Of a stretch of DNA of 64,000 nucleotides, positions 1 through 9,200 are shown piece by piece. Source of the stretch: Yamagishiella unicocca (taxonomy: Eukaryota; Chlorophyta; Chlorophyceae; Chlamydomonadales; Volvocaceae). Within the stretch, counting starts at the first letter, position 1. Each line of letters starts with the position of its first letter. Location of the stretch: positions 372,001 through 436,000 of the forward strand of contig BDSL01000044.1 in NCBI GenBank assembly GCA_003116995.1, in the 5' to 3' direction. A program made the position numbers and the translations under genes. The notes below the pieces were generated by a model. The model searched no databases, was not told where the DNA came from, and worked only from the letters and a program-made list of their open reading frames with translations.

Positions 1-19
1 GTGGTAATGCACAAGAAGA

Positions 20-91
20 GGGAGTTTGGTCTAGTGGTATGATTCTCGCTTCGGGTGCGAGAGGTCGTGGGTTCGATTCCCGCAACTCCCC
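20..91 (+). tRNA. tRNA-Pro (anticodon CGG), copy 1
   Basis: A full cloverleaf can be folded. The acceptor stem pairs GGGAGTT at 20-26 with AACTCCC at 84-90. The anticodon stem CTCGC/GCGAG encloses the loop TTCGGGT, giving anticodon CGG, which reads the proline codon CCG. The T arm contains GGTTCGATTCC. The D arm (GTCTAGTGGTAT) and anticodon arm are close to other eukaryotic tRNA-Pro genes. There is no intron and no encoded CCA, as expected for a nuclear tRNA. A near-identical copy starts 603 bp downstream. Confidence 0.95.
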
Positions 92-622
92 TGTTGCATA
101 ACTGTATAGTCCTTTTGGATTTGATTTGATTTTATCGGTTTTCATAGATCTGATCGATCGCGGACACTGGGACCGTTCAGGTGGGAAATTTGCTTGGATG
201 TTTTCGACCTCGTGTCTGATTTTGCTGCCTAAAGTGCCCCACGCTTTGCTTCCCAGGGCGGGCTCCGCATTTAGCCTCCTACAGGCTCCTACCTTTGCGA
301 CGCAGTTCGTCGCCAAGCTGGTGTAGAAATCGAGTCTTGTGGGCGTGTGCGTGGGTGGCTGCGTACAGGGCTCCCCGAGCCGGCTAGCCTCTTGCGGCGT
401 TCTTGCGGTACCCGCGGGGGCAACAACACGCTGAAGCTTAGAGAGAGACCGCGTTACAGTGGCTGAGAGAGAGAGAGACCGCGTTACAGTGGCCGCACGA
501 CAGGCGGCACCCGCCCTTATCCCGGCGGGAAAGCACTGCTGAAGAAAGAAGAAAGACCGCGTTACACTCCTTATGACCGATAGACGCTTATGAGATGCGT
601 CTGCATCCCCTCATTGTCATGA
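92..622. repeat. Spacer between the tRNAs with short direct repeats
   Basis: No gene is seen. A unit of about 24 bp ending in gaccgcgttacagtggc occurs twice in tandem at about 441-494, and a partial third copy (gaccgcgttacac) lies near 553-566. The gttacagtgg part resembles the core of the interspersed element found elsewhere in the window. Confidence 0.5.
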
Positions 623-694
623 GGGAGTTTGGTCTAGTGGTATGATTCTCGCTTCGGGTGCGAGAGGTCGTGGGTTCGATTCCCGCAATTCCCC
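623..694 (+). tRNA. tRNA-Pro (anticodon CGG), copy 2
   Basis: The same 72-nt cloverleaf as copy 1, with the identical anticodon loop TTCGGGT. The only difference is in the 3' acceptor strand (AATTCCC at 687-693 instead of AACTCCC), which turns one pair into G-U. Both copies are preceded by a run reading roughly gagggag, so the duplication included little flanking sequence. Confidence 0.95.
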
Positions 695-1340
695 TAGTCT
701 ATTTTTTTTGTCTTGCGATGGTTCTCTCTCTCGAAACACCAACATTGGCTTGTTGTAGTGCATAAACCGCTTGTCACTGTGGCCTCTAGACTCTCTTGGT
801 CTCGGAACACCAACATTGGCGCGTAGTACTGCATAAACCACTCGTCACTGTGGCCTCCAGGGGCCTCCAGACTCAAAGCAGTACTAACTTGAAGCTGCTT
901 TAAGCGAGGGTTACCCGGTTTATCGTTCGGAGCTCCTGGTCAAAGCTTGGGGTAGCAGTAGTATTAGTCGGCTCCTGGTCAAAGCTTGGGGTAGCACGTA
1001 GCAGTAGTATTAGTCGTTGCAGTCGGTTCCAGTCCAGACTAATACTAGAGCTTTTGCAGGCTGCACCTCACAGTATTGCCTGTCTGTGGAGCTTATATGG
1101 ACTCGCAACGACGGAAATAATAACTTACAACGATGGAAATAATAATCACGTACGCGTTGCTTTACAGTTTTTGGGTTGTGGGAGGAGGTATTCCTTGGGT
1201 ATCCCCGGCATGTGACACCCCTTGGTGGCCATGGTACGTAGGGTCGTGTAGGGTGCTGCTGTTAAGGTGTGTGCGTTCTGTCCACAGTACAATAGTGCCG
1301 TCCATGCCTCATGCCTCGACTGTCTTGGCGGTAGTAACTA
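695..1340. repeat. Non-coding stretch with two tandem duplications
   Basis: A unit of about 68 bp containing aacaccaacattggc and cataaaccnctygtcactg is duplicated at about 724-860. A second unit beginning gctcctggtcaaagcttgg is duplicated at about 930-1016, each copy ending in gtagtattagtcg. I see no convincing coding exon. Confidence 0.6.
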
Positions 1341-1412
1341 TTTGTTGTAACGGTTACAGTGGGTTCCAGACCAAGAGGTAGAACCATCGGGCGCATCGCC
1401 TGACACTGAACA
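1341..1412 (+). repeat. Interspersed TGTAAC-palindrome element, near full length
   Basis: This copy reads ttgttgtaacggttacag, then gtgggttccagaccaagagg, tagaaccatcgggcgc and atcgcctgacactgaa. It is among the longest copies and serves as the reference for the family. Others are at 2617-2690, 41832, 45418, 50187, 51437 and 53134 on the same strand and 41968, 42113, 48626, 51884 and 52228 on the opposite strand. Confidence 0.8.
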
Positions 1413-2616
1413 AGACGGAGGAAACAAATACCGACATGCACCGAAACAAAGGCAAACCACCAGAACACCAAGTTGACAGGCCGTAGGCATACAGAGCAGC
1501 AGCCAGCACCCCAGGGGGAATTTGCACTAGAGGCTCCCCTATCAGGAACTGGCCACCAACCAACCTAACAGCCCAGCACCCGACGAACCAGTGAAGCGCC
1601 GCAACGATGCAAACATCGGAACCCGCCACCTCTCATCCCATAAGGCACGGACCCCTAGCAGGGCTCAACACGCCTATATAGCCAGAAAGTATGAAGCACG
1701 GGAAACCCCGCTCCCCAAGACAACCCGAGCCGATCAGGAATCCACCAGTACCTCAGCCGGTCCCCCGCACACAAGGCGATTGGCGACAACCCGCAAGAAA
1801 GGATGCCGAGGCCCCACTGCATCCCAGCCTTTCTGGGGAAGCCCCAGCGCAGCAAAGCCCCTCAAAAGGGCCCAAAACTCCACCACCCCACGGCGAACGG
1901 CGCGATCCAGAAGACCACTACCCGGAGTAAGACCACTACCAGAAGACCACTACCCGGAGTAAGACGCGATCCAGAAGACCACTACCCGGAGTAACTATTG
2001 TAGAAGTAGTAGTACTACTACAAGCTACTAGTATAGGTTACGCATGTTGCCGCCTCCTTGGGTTTTCTTCCCCACCTCAAGCAACATGGCTCACATCTTC
2101 TCTGCGTACCTTCCCTGGTAGCTGACAAATATTATACTATACAGAAGCACTCAAGGGCTACTGTAAAAGTTACTGCTACTCCACAGAAGCGCCCGAAAGC
2201 GCCCTCATACTCATAGCTTAGTCGTTTGTATGGTCCTCATTGAAGGTTGATTGGGTCTATGGGGACTCTTGAGCACCCAACCCGCCGGACCCGCCAGCAT
2301 GGTTGCGGCCTTACGCTACCGCTACGGCTCGTACACTCTACCCATATTTATGTCCTATAACATAGTGTTAAGTGTGAAGCAGTGCGGGCCCTGCTGGAAA
2401 GCCATCAGTCATCGCCTTTCGCACATGCCTGGTATCCCATCAATTCGCCCGACAGAATGAATGGTTTGGGTGAGCTACTGGACGTTTCAAACACACAGAC
2501 GCAACGTGTCTTAAGTGAGTGCGGCCAGCAGCTCTTGCAGTGGCTTCAGCATCCGCAGCAGCCAGACAACATGTCAATGCGGCATCATGCCTGCATGTTT
2601 CGAATCATTGCCGTAG
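1413..2616. other. Intergenic, no gene recognised
   Basis: Open frames exist on both strands (for example a 123-codon frame at 1591-1962) but show no domain, no coding bias and no homology that I recognise. A unit containing agaagaccactacccggag occurs three times between about 1909 and 1993, with a partial copy (gaccactacc) inside. The segment 1400-1700 is rich in CCA/CAA on the + strand, as in the repeat at 58.1-58.6 kb, but I could not align the two. Confidence 0.4.
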
Positions 2617-2690
2617 TAGTAACCGTTACAGTGGGCCCTAGATAGACCAGAAGGTCGAGCCGCCATCAGGCGCATCGCCTGAAGATGTGT
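2617..2690 (+). repeat. TGTAAC-palindrome element beside the BTB gene 3' end
   Basis: The copy reads gtaaccgttacagtgggccc followed by agaccagaaggtcgagcc and gcatcgcctga. On the minus strand its core gives TGTAA at 2630-2626. This is the nearest TGTAA downstream of the BTB gene stop, about 280 bp away, so the element probably supplies or overlaps that gene's poly(A) signal. Confidence 0.7.
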
Positions 2691-2911
2691 CAGCCATCAT
2701 GCCGTATACCCAGGTCGCCATTTAGCAGTCGGTCCAATCTCTTGTCACATTCATTGCCTTGGACGCGTGTCTCCAGCTTTTACGACCTCTGCGCCCTGCA
2801 TGCATCCTCGCCCTACGCACTTTCCAGTGCCGACCTACGTGCCGCCTCTCATACCCCTGTCCTTGTCGCGTCAACGGCTTGTATGCCATCTCCCTACACA
2901 TACACACAAGC

Positions 2912-4891
2912 TCAGGTGGCTCGCCGCCGCTTCCGCGCCACGAGAGCCAGCTCCATCTCAGCCGCCAGTGCAGGGCTTGCTGCCGCCAAGCGCCGGGCAC
3001 CCCCGCCTGCCCCACTACTCATGCTGGTACCTCCACCGCCGCTGCGGCCACGCCGGCGCTGCTCCTGCATCCGCTCCAGCCGTGTAAGCTGCTCTGCGTG
3101 CTCCAGGTACAGCACCTTCAGCTCCTCCAGCAGCCGTCCGAAGCAGCGCCTTTCTGCCCACACGAGGTCAGGCACGAGCGTCGCCTGGGGTTCAGCTGTC
3201 GCCCGCTGCAGCACTCGCCTCTGCGCCTCATGGCAGAGCTCCGGCAGCAGCAGCCTGTCCGCCAGCTCCGCTACTGCCAGCAGCGGGTCGTCGTCGCCCT
3301 GTTGCGGGGGCTGGGGCTGCTGTTGACCCTGCGGGGGCTGCTGTCCTAGAGGCTGCTGTAGCTCCGGCTGCCTCTTCGGGAGCGTGGCCAGGTCCACAGT
3401 CCCCGTGTAGATGTGGCGCAGCACGCACAGCAGCGCGTCCGGGCTCGCGTCAGGCAGCTCCAGCCTGCTTGAGCCGCTGTCGCCAAAGCCGCCACCCTCA
3501 CCAAGGAGCGGCTTAAAGTAATCACAGCGTGCAGCGAGGACGCCCCGGTGTGCGCTCAGCTCGGCGCCCCCAGCAGCCACCAGGATCACATCGGCGGTGC
3601 CGTCACCGCCACCGTCACCGCCACCGCCACAACCGCCGCCAGGCCGATGCCGCTGGCAGGTCTCCAGCAACGCGCCCAAGTCCGCCGCCAGGCTGCGGCG
3701 TGGCGCTGACGGGTTGCAGCTGACAAGAGCGCTGTTGGCGCCCGGCAAGCGCGTATGGTGTATGCCGAGGTCCAGCCTGGTGATTCCCCGGCGGTCCAGC
3801 AGTGCCAAACAGCCACTTGGCAGGATGCAGGGGCTACGCCAGCTCGCACCATCGGCCGTCACCAGGCGGGTCAGGCTGGCGCTGGGTGCTAGGGTGCCGC
3901 CGGCCGTGGCGGCAGGGGCAGGGGCAGCGGCAGGGGCGGAGTCGGGGGCAGCAGGCAGCTGCAGTCGCCTGATGCTGCTGCGGTCTACAGCGCTGCGGCG
4001 CCTGGCTGACTGGACGGTAACCTCCTCTACCACGTACCAGCTGCCGTCCGACCCTCCGCCACCCACAAGGCCCACAACGCCCAGCAGCGTGGCGGTGTCG
4101 GCGTCGCCGTCAGACTGGTGCGAGGCGGCGCCGCCGCCGCCCACCAGCAGCTGCGGCTCGGGACGCCGGTGGTCAACGGGCAGGATGTAGACCTCCGTGT
4201 GGGTCGCCAGCAGCAGGCTGCGCCGCGCCGAGTCGAAGGCCGCGGCCCGCAGCGGCTCCGGGAATTGCGCCACGCGCAAGGCCGTAGGCGGGGATGTGCG
4301 GCGCGTGGTGGTGTGGGCGGTGCTGTGCTGCTGCGAGGAAGGCGGCGCAGGTGTGCTGCTGGAGGAGGAGCAGCGTAGGTCCAGGGCGTAGACCGCGCCA
4401 CCGCCATCGCCGCCCGGGTCGAGGGCGGTGGTCACCCACATCCTGCCCTGCTGTTGTGGGTCCACGGCGAGGAAGTCGCAGCTCGCGGGCGCTGGTGACG
4501 GCGCCTCAGCGAAGTCTGCGAGGACGCTGACCTCGTTCGAGCGGCCATCGATGCAAAGAACCTGGCTGCCTCCGCAGCTGAATAGGACCCGATCTGTCCA
4601 AGGGTCCCATACTGCTGAGCCGCTTAATTCAAGCGAATCAGTAGGAAACGGAAGGGTGTAGGGCTGGGGGTCGGGGCTCCGATGCCATAGCTCCAACGGC
4701 GGGCCCAGAGACCGCTCGTCCACATTTAGCGGATAGACACCAGTGTTTGTAAATAATAGAGTCTCGAACCGAGGCTCGTCGCTACGGAACCAGGAGCCAC
4801 GGACTGGTCTCGACACCAAGTAATGCGCGTCGGCGCCGGTAACAACGCGAGCGCAATGTAGGGTCACATTTGTGGTGTTGGCATTTTCCAT
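2912..4891 (-). CDS. BTB/POZ domain protein with N-terminal beta-propeller-like region
   Basis: A single open frame of 659 codons without introns. The first 400 or so residues look like a blade-repeat (SMP-30/NHL-like) region, with segments such as SAVWDPWTDRVLFSCGG and YALDLR, broken by low-complexity loops. A BTB/POZ domain begins near residue 430 (DVILVAAGGAELSAHRGVL, then CDYFKPLL and LRHIYTGTVDL). The domain is interrupted near residues 505-530 by a proline/glutamine-rich insert before LLAVAELADRLLLPELC. The C-terminus is basic and alanine-rich (ARKRRRAT). BTB proteins usually dimerise and often act as Cullin-3 substrate adaptors; that role is inferred from the family. The start is the first ATG, in an A/T-rich leader. 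Green algae carry many such genes. Confidence 0.8.
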   Translation of the reverse strand: MENANTTNVTLHCARVVTGADAHYLVSRPVRGSWFRSDEPRFETLLFTNTGVYPLNVDERSLGPPLELWHRSPDPQPYTLPFPTDSLELSGSAVWDPWTDRVLFSCGGSQVLCIDGRSNEVSVLADFAEAPSPAPASCDFLAVDPQQQGRMWVTTALDPGGDGGGAVYALDLRCSSSSSTPAPPSSQQHSTAHTTTRRTSPPTALRVAQFPEPLRAAAFDSARRSLLLATHTEVYILPVDHRRPEPQLLVGGGGAASHQSDGDADTATLLGVVGLVGGGGSDGSWYVVEEVTVQSARRRSAVDRSSIRRLQLPAAPDSAPAAAPAPAATAGGTLAPSASLTRLVTADGASWRSPCILPSGCLALLDRRGITRLDLGIHHTRLPGANSALVSCNPSAPRRSLAADLGALLETCQRHRPGGGCGGGGDGGGDGTADVILVAAGGAELSAHRGVLAARCDYFKPLLGEGGGFGDSGSSRLELPDASPDALLCVLRHIYTGTVDLATLPKRQPELQQPLGQQPPQGQQQPQPPQQGDDDPLLAVAELADRLLLPELCHEAQRRVLQRATAEPQATLVPDLVWAERRCFGRLLEELKVLYLEHAEQLTRLERMQEQRRRGRSGGGGTSMSSGAGGGARRLAAASPALAAEMELALVARKRRRAT

Positions 4892-5431
4892 TTTTATTAT
4901 TTTATTAAGCGACTACTCGTCAATGGTTGTCTTCTCAGGCAGAGTCTCCACCGATTGACCGCACTCGAGTTACGAGCTTACGACGCCGTTCGATTACCCT
5001 CGATCCCTTGAATCTAGCTCGCAAATTATCTCCTACGGTATAACATCAGAGGTTCCAGAGGTGGTTGAAGGCAGTAGACTTATGTGGTGGCCCATGGGAC
5101 AACCAGCTCGATAGAATACATACCGAAAGGATAGCAACTCGATATGTCTCGACAGAAGACCCGAAACTTTCAAGGCGTAATATAGTGGAGATCTGGTGCA
5201 GCTAATGTGGTGTGTACGCTAGAACCTGCAGCTTATTCCCAGTCCACAATGCCGACAACCTGAAAATGCTGAAGACAAGACGATTTAAAATAGAAGAGGT
5301 TCGTGAGCTAATGCTGGTCATGCAGTGGTCCATAGGGTCGATGCACTTCCGTTGGGCGCTGTTCGACGACAGCTGACTTAGTAAGCCTGGGGTAGGGACG
5401 AGCAGGGAGAGGCCTTCCTTACCAAGAAACA
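4892..5431. promoter_or_regulatory. Intergenic: BTB gene promoter side and Pelota 3' side
   Basis: No coding exon is seen. The stretch lies upstream of the BTB gene and downstream of Pelota, both on the minus strand, so it should hold the BTB promoter. The immediate leader (aaaaataataaaa in gene sense) is A-rich. No clear TATA box or known motif could be assigned. Confidence 0.4.
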
Positions 5432-5436
5432 TTACA
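5432..5436 (-). terminator. Candidate poly(A) signal TGTAA for Pelota
   Basis: TTACA on the + strand reads TGTAA in gene sense, about 860 nt past the Pelota stop. TGTAA is the usual poly(A) signal in Chlamydomonas and Volvox. I saw no other copy in the interval except the one overlapping the stop codon itself. Confidence 0.4.
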
Positions 5437-6294
5437 ATCCTTTTGGGTACCTCGCCGCAATCGGACGGGAAGGCGAAGGCAATCAGCGCATGTCCATTCC
5501 TTTACCCCTAACTTCTAATAGATAAATCGACACCAAAAAGCTTTGCGTCATTGCTCAAACATAATCACCACGAAAAAACGGAACACGACGGCTGGCAGCC
5601 AGGTACACGGACAACCCACTCCGCCTCGCGTAAAACAGGCTTTGCAAGCTACGCAGCCAGGAACTGATCGATGACGTGGCAAATTGCAAAGCACAGGGTA
5701 GACATACGCCGCAGCGTCACAACCTGCCGCACGTAACGGTATCATGATGAAACTTTCATCATCGCGGCGCCCCGACACACACCAACGCAGTCGCAACCAC
5801 TGTCTCAAGCACGCCGCGGCAAACGTACATGGAACACAAACGCAGACCTTCGTGCGTGGATTGCCGTTGGAAGTTTTGGGGTGGGCATCACTGCCTCCCA
5901 ATCGGGCAACGACAGCAGGGCGGGGGCTGCGGTCAGGCGCCCTGAAAATAAACATAAACGTAGCAGCCCTCCACGGCTGTCGCACCGCCGATGGACATTG
6001 CCTCCTCCAAGGAGCTCCCCCCTCGATGACGCCGTGACCGCCCTGACCAGCCACCGCGACCGAGCTCCACCAACGAACAACCACCGCCCAACGCACCGCG
6101 ACGTGCCACGTTGCTCGCAACACCCGTTTGACCTCCCCCCGCAACACCAACCCCGGTGACGACTGCAGCCCCGACGGCCCCCACCTCCTCCTCCTGCCCC
6201 CCTCCTCTTCCTGCCCTTCCTCCTCTTCCTCCTCTTCCTGCTTCTGCTTTCCTTCTTCCTCCTCCTCCTCCCCGCATGCTCCCACAACAGGTCT

Positions 6295-9200
6295 TTACAC
6301 GTCCGCGGGTATCTCCATGTCCTCCAGCTCGGGCAGCGGGAAGCGCAGGATCGCGGCGATGCCGGACAGCTGATTGAGCTGCTCGCCCGACACGTGCATG
6401 GCCGAGAAGACCTGAGAAGGAGGGGCGGAGAAGGCAGGGCATGGGGGACCTGACGCGGCTGACTCAGCTGCATGGAGGGGCGTGGCGGGGTTGTATGTGG
6501 CGCACCCAACAACCGTCAGACGCAGCGAGGGGCGTGGCAAGGGGGGTCGGGGGGCAGTGTGTATGCGCGCATCGCGTAGGGGGCGACGGGAAGGCGTGGG
6601 GTGCGGCATAGTCGACAGATGGGCTGCGGCGGGGTCGAACCGGGGTCCTGCAGAGGCACAAGCTTGTTGTTTGAGTTCAGTTCAAAGGAAAGAGCAGCGG
6701 GAGCCGAGACGAGCGGAGCCAAGCGGGCCTCCCAGCGAGTGCTATGCTACCTCCGGGACGAGCGGAGCCAAGCGGGCCTCCCAGCGAGTGCTATGCCACC
6801 TCCGTCGCACCAGGGCCCCGAGGCGGCCGGAAGCCGCACCACCCACCAGCGCCTCGCCGCCCGCCTCCCGCACCCCCTCCACCAGCTCCGCGTATCTCTT
6901 CCGCTTCTCCACGTGCTTGACCCGGAACAACGAGTCGCTGATGAGCAGCACCTGGATGGCGCCTGGAGGGGGGGAGGGGGTTGTGCGGGGGGGAGGGGGT
7001 TGTGCGGGGGGAGGGGGTTGTGCGGGGGGGAGGGGGTTGTGCGGGGGGGAGGGGGTTGTGCGGGGGGGAGGGGGTTGTGCGGGGGGGAGGGGGTTGTGCC
7101 GGGGGGGAGGGGGTTGTGCGGGGGGGGGAGGGGGTTGTGCGGGGGGGAGGGGGTTGTGCGGGGGGGAGGGGGTTGTGCGGGGGGGAGGGGGTTGTGCGGG
7201 GGGGAGAGGGTTGTGCGGGGGGGGGGGTTGTGCGGGGGGGGAGGGGGTTGTGCGGGGGGGGGGCGTCCGTACGGGCGTCCGTAGGAGGGGATTGGATGAC
7301 TAGGGGGCTGTGCAGTGCGTGTGATGTTAGGGGAGTTGAAGCTTGGAAGGTGGGGCACGGTGGGGCGCAATGATCGTGCAGCCTGCAAGCCAAGGACAGG
7401 CACTGCCACACCTGTCGCGGCAGCAGCGATAACACGCGACCATCTCTCCCCTGACCCTCCTCTCCGGCACCACCCAGCCAGCCCCCACCCACCGAGCTCC
7501 GAAGCCGCGAAAACGTGACCGGGGCCATAGAAGGCGCGGGACGAGTCCGTGCCCAGGAGATCGTAAAAGTCCTGCGACGTGGTCGGGAGATTGTCGGCGT
7601 TGGAATGTGGGGGATGGAGTGTATGGAACGAGGGGTGGAGTGTATGGACGCGGGATGGAGCGGTGCAAGAACGCATGGGCCCAACGGTGCCGCCACACTG
7701 CCGCGAGCTCCACCTCCTCCGCCGTACGATACGGCACCCTAGCACCGCAACCTCCAGCCGAAGCCGCCTTGAGCCCACAACGCCAAAGCCCATAGCTTGA
7801 TACATAAACGGGTACCCACATCCCACATGACTGTCTCGCAGCCGCTTCCAGTCATGGAGCCGTCTTGCGCCTAGGCTCGTGCGCTTGCCCGCTTTAACTC
7901 CCGTCGACGTGCCAGTGTAAACATTGTCGGTCCCACGACTCCGGTCCCACGTGGGACTTCACGTGGGACTTCCCAGTCCCACGTGGGGCTTGACGTGGGA
8001 CTTGCCAGTCCCCACTCACCTGCAGCGCGCCCACCTCCCTGGCCGCCTTGGTGTCCTTGATGCGGGAAGCGATACCGGGGCAGGACAGCACCTCCTGCAG
8101 GCGGCGGCGCGGGGGGGGGCCCCAAGGAGGTAACCGCGGGCGGGTGGGGGGACGCGGGCGGGTACGGCGGCACGGCGTGGGTAGGTGGGCAGCTGGCGAC
8201 TGCAACACCACCGTAAGGTGATGGTGATTGCGAAGGGATCAGGCACGTGCCAGGCGCTAGTCTGCGGGGTTGAAAAGCAGTCACGCGGCGCGTGCGGCGC
8301 AGACGTCCGGAGAGATGTGCGCGAGGTAGCCTGTACCCAAAGTGGGTTGTCGGTGCAGGCTTTAACGCTCCGTGTTGCGAACAACACACCCACTTAGTGT
8401 GTTCGTAACCCTAAAACCCGCACCGCCTCCCCCATCACGCTGTCTCCTCGCCGAACCCCCCCACCACACGCCGCTACGAGCGATAATGTACCTTAAGGCT
8501 GTGCTTGTAGGCGGACGAGGCCGGCGCCAGCACCACCTTCTCCTTGTTCTCAATCAGGGGCCTGGTCGCGGACGGCGAGGCGGAGGGGATGGAGCATCAG
8601 CTCGGGCACCCGGGACTGGCTCCCTCAGGCTTTCTTTACGAGTCTCTCCTTCCGTAACCTACCTCCCCAAGGCCCTCTGTTGCTTCTCGCTTCAGGCCGC
8701 AATCAACCGCCCAAGTCCGCATCCTGCCGCTCCGCCGGTCCTCCCCTAGACACCAGCCCAACCGCCAGCCCAACCGCCTCCGCAAACAGCAAGCCAGCCA
8801 CCCACCTGACCTCCCGCCGCACCGCCTCCGCATCCATGTACTCCTTGAACTGGTCCTTGGCGAAGCCGGGACCTGAAGGCGCGATGGTGGGTGGTGAAAG
8901 AGTTCACGGCTCGAGAACGCGTCGTGGCTAAAGGAGGCAACGACCCGGGGGGCCTTGCAGGTGCGCGCGTGAAAGAGTCCAGGGAGGCACCCGGCGGCAG
9001 GCCCCGTTGTGATGCTCCTGCCACCCACAGCACAGCCCAAACAAGCACACAGCGCCACGGCCGCACTCCATCCACCAGCCCCATTCCAAGGCGTCCCGAC
9101 CACCGGTCCCCTCCCCTCCCTTCCGTGCGTCGCGCGGGGTCCTCGCTTCCGGTCGTCTCGCCGTAGCCGCTTTAGCTTAGCCGCCAAAGGTCATATTACG

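Noticed and set aside
5548..6512. Minus-strand frames with Glu/Lys or Arg runs downstream of Pelota
   Set aside because: They come from a CCT-rich stretch in the Pelota 3' UTR and do not resemble a protein.
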